Source of the DNA: Saksenaea vasiformis B4078
Lineage: Eukaryota > Mucoromycota > Mucoromycetes > Mucorales > Saksenaeaceae
NCBI GenBank assembly: GCA_000697055.1
Contig: JNDT01001715.1
Span: 1-17,906, forward strand
DNA length: 17,906 nucleotides
Reading direction: 5' to 3'
Part shown: in pieces, positions 17,674-17,906 of the stretch
Layout of the letters: each line of letters begins with the position of its first letter
How positions within the stretch are numbered: the stretch's first letter is position 1
Made by a program: the position numbers and the translations under genes
The notes under the pieces: generated by a model
The model's input: the letters and a program-made list of their open reading frames with translations, nothing else
Database searches by the model: none
Told to the model about the DNA's origin: nothing

Positions 17674-17906
17674 CTAAACCACTTGTATCTGATGCCTGAG
17701 GTTTTTCCTTGCAACTTTTTGGAATGGCGCTGGGCGACTACCATCGTTCACTGCTTCGTACAGCGCTACTTGCAAAATATTTCGGCTTGCGTTACAGTCT
17801 CGATTCCATACGATACTGCATTTTTTACATATGAGTGCCGCGTGAAGCGACTGACCAAGCGCTCCAATGATATTCTTTAACTCTTTGGCGCCACAACTGG
17901 AACAGA
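17674..17906 (-). CDS. Second Fanzor (eukaryotic TnpB-like RuvC nuclease), C-terminal end, 5' partial
   Basis: Open frame on the minus strand, cut by the window edge, with stop TAG at 17674-17676 and 76 whole codons visible. It begins CSSCG (zinc-ribbon CxxC, 17893-17904), followed about 21 residues later by CKKC (17818-17829), then WNRDCNASRNI with the RuvC-III Asp codon at 17797-17799. A 40-residue basic tail follows. This CxxC...CxxC...NRDxNAxRN order is the OrfB zinc-ribbon signature of TnpB and Fanzor proteins. Unlike the left-hand copy, the zinc ribbon is intact, there is no intron in this part, and the residues around the motif differ (DCNAS against DVNAG), so the two are not recent copies of each other. 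Catalytic competence cannot be judged without the rest. Confidence 0.88.
   Translation of the reverse strand, partial: CSSCGAKELKNIIGALGQSLHAALICKKCSIVWNRDCNASRNILQVALYEAVNDGSRPAPFQKVARKNLRHQIQVV

Noticed and set aside
17650..17880. Plus-strand 76-codon ORF near the right edge
   Set aside because: Antisense shadow of the Fanzor zinc ribbon, which is the recognisable reading.
1..17906. CRISPR array, tRNA or rRNA
   Set aside because: No regularly spaced repeats, cloverleaf-like segments or rRNA-like conserved stretches were seen on either strand.

Overview
The window looks like nuclear DNA from an early-diverging filamentous fungus, most likely Mucoromycota (Mucorales-like). Genes are compact and split by many short introns (mostly 42-73 nt, GTAAGT/GTATGT donors, CTAA-type branch sites). 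Promoters are poly-pyrimidine or poly-purine. The gene content includes a YANK kinase, a Vrl1/VARP-type protein, a NELF-A-like protein and Fanzor-type genes. No bacterial operons, tRNAs, rRNAs or CRISPR arrays were seen. All gene models were spliced by hand from the sequence, and reading phase closes in every multi-exon model given.

Layout, left to right. 1-886 (+): C-terminal exons of a Fanzor (eukaryotic TnpB/RuvC) gene, cut by the window edge. 1028-2092 (-): enolase-phosphatase E1 (methionine salvage). 2374-3801 (-): a NELF-A-like protein. 4138-5667 (-): an F-box protein with a poly-lysine tract. 5668-7315: no confident gene, though the + strand has protein-like open stretches that look like an unrecognised or decayed gene. 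7316-8214 (-): isoprenylcysteine carboxyl methyltransferase. 8529-10168 (-): an STK32/YANK-family kinase. 10492-11302 (+): a broken partial copy of the next large gene. 11411-11560 (+) and 11647-11893 (-): two possible small genes. 12093-16109 (+): a 13-exon, 1122-aa VPS9/ankyrin/PX/coiled-coil protein resembling yeast Vrl1 and animal VARP (ANKRD27). 16355-17515 (+): a heterotrimeric G-protein alpha subunit. 17674-17906 (-): C-terminal end of a second, different Fanzor gene, cut by the right edge.

Several genes serve membrane-associated signalling and trafficking: a G-alpha with an MGCC lipidation signal, a kinase with an MGALCC N-terminus, the methyltransferase that finishes CaaX proteins, and an endosomal Rab-GEF/sorting-nexin-like protein. 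They are not an operon, and no shared regulation can be inferred. The most notable observations are two divergent Fanzor ends pointing inward from both edges, a fungal NELF-A homologue, a complete Vrl1/VARP-type gene beside its own pseudogene copy, and two GC-AG introns.
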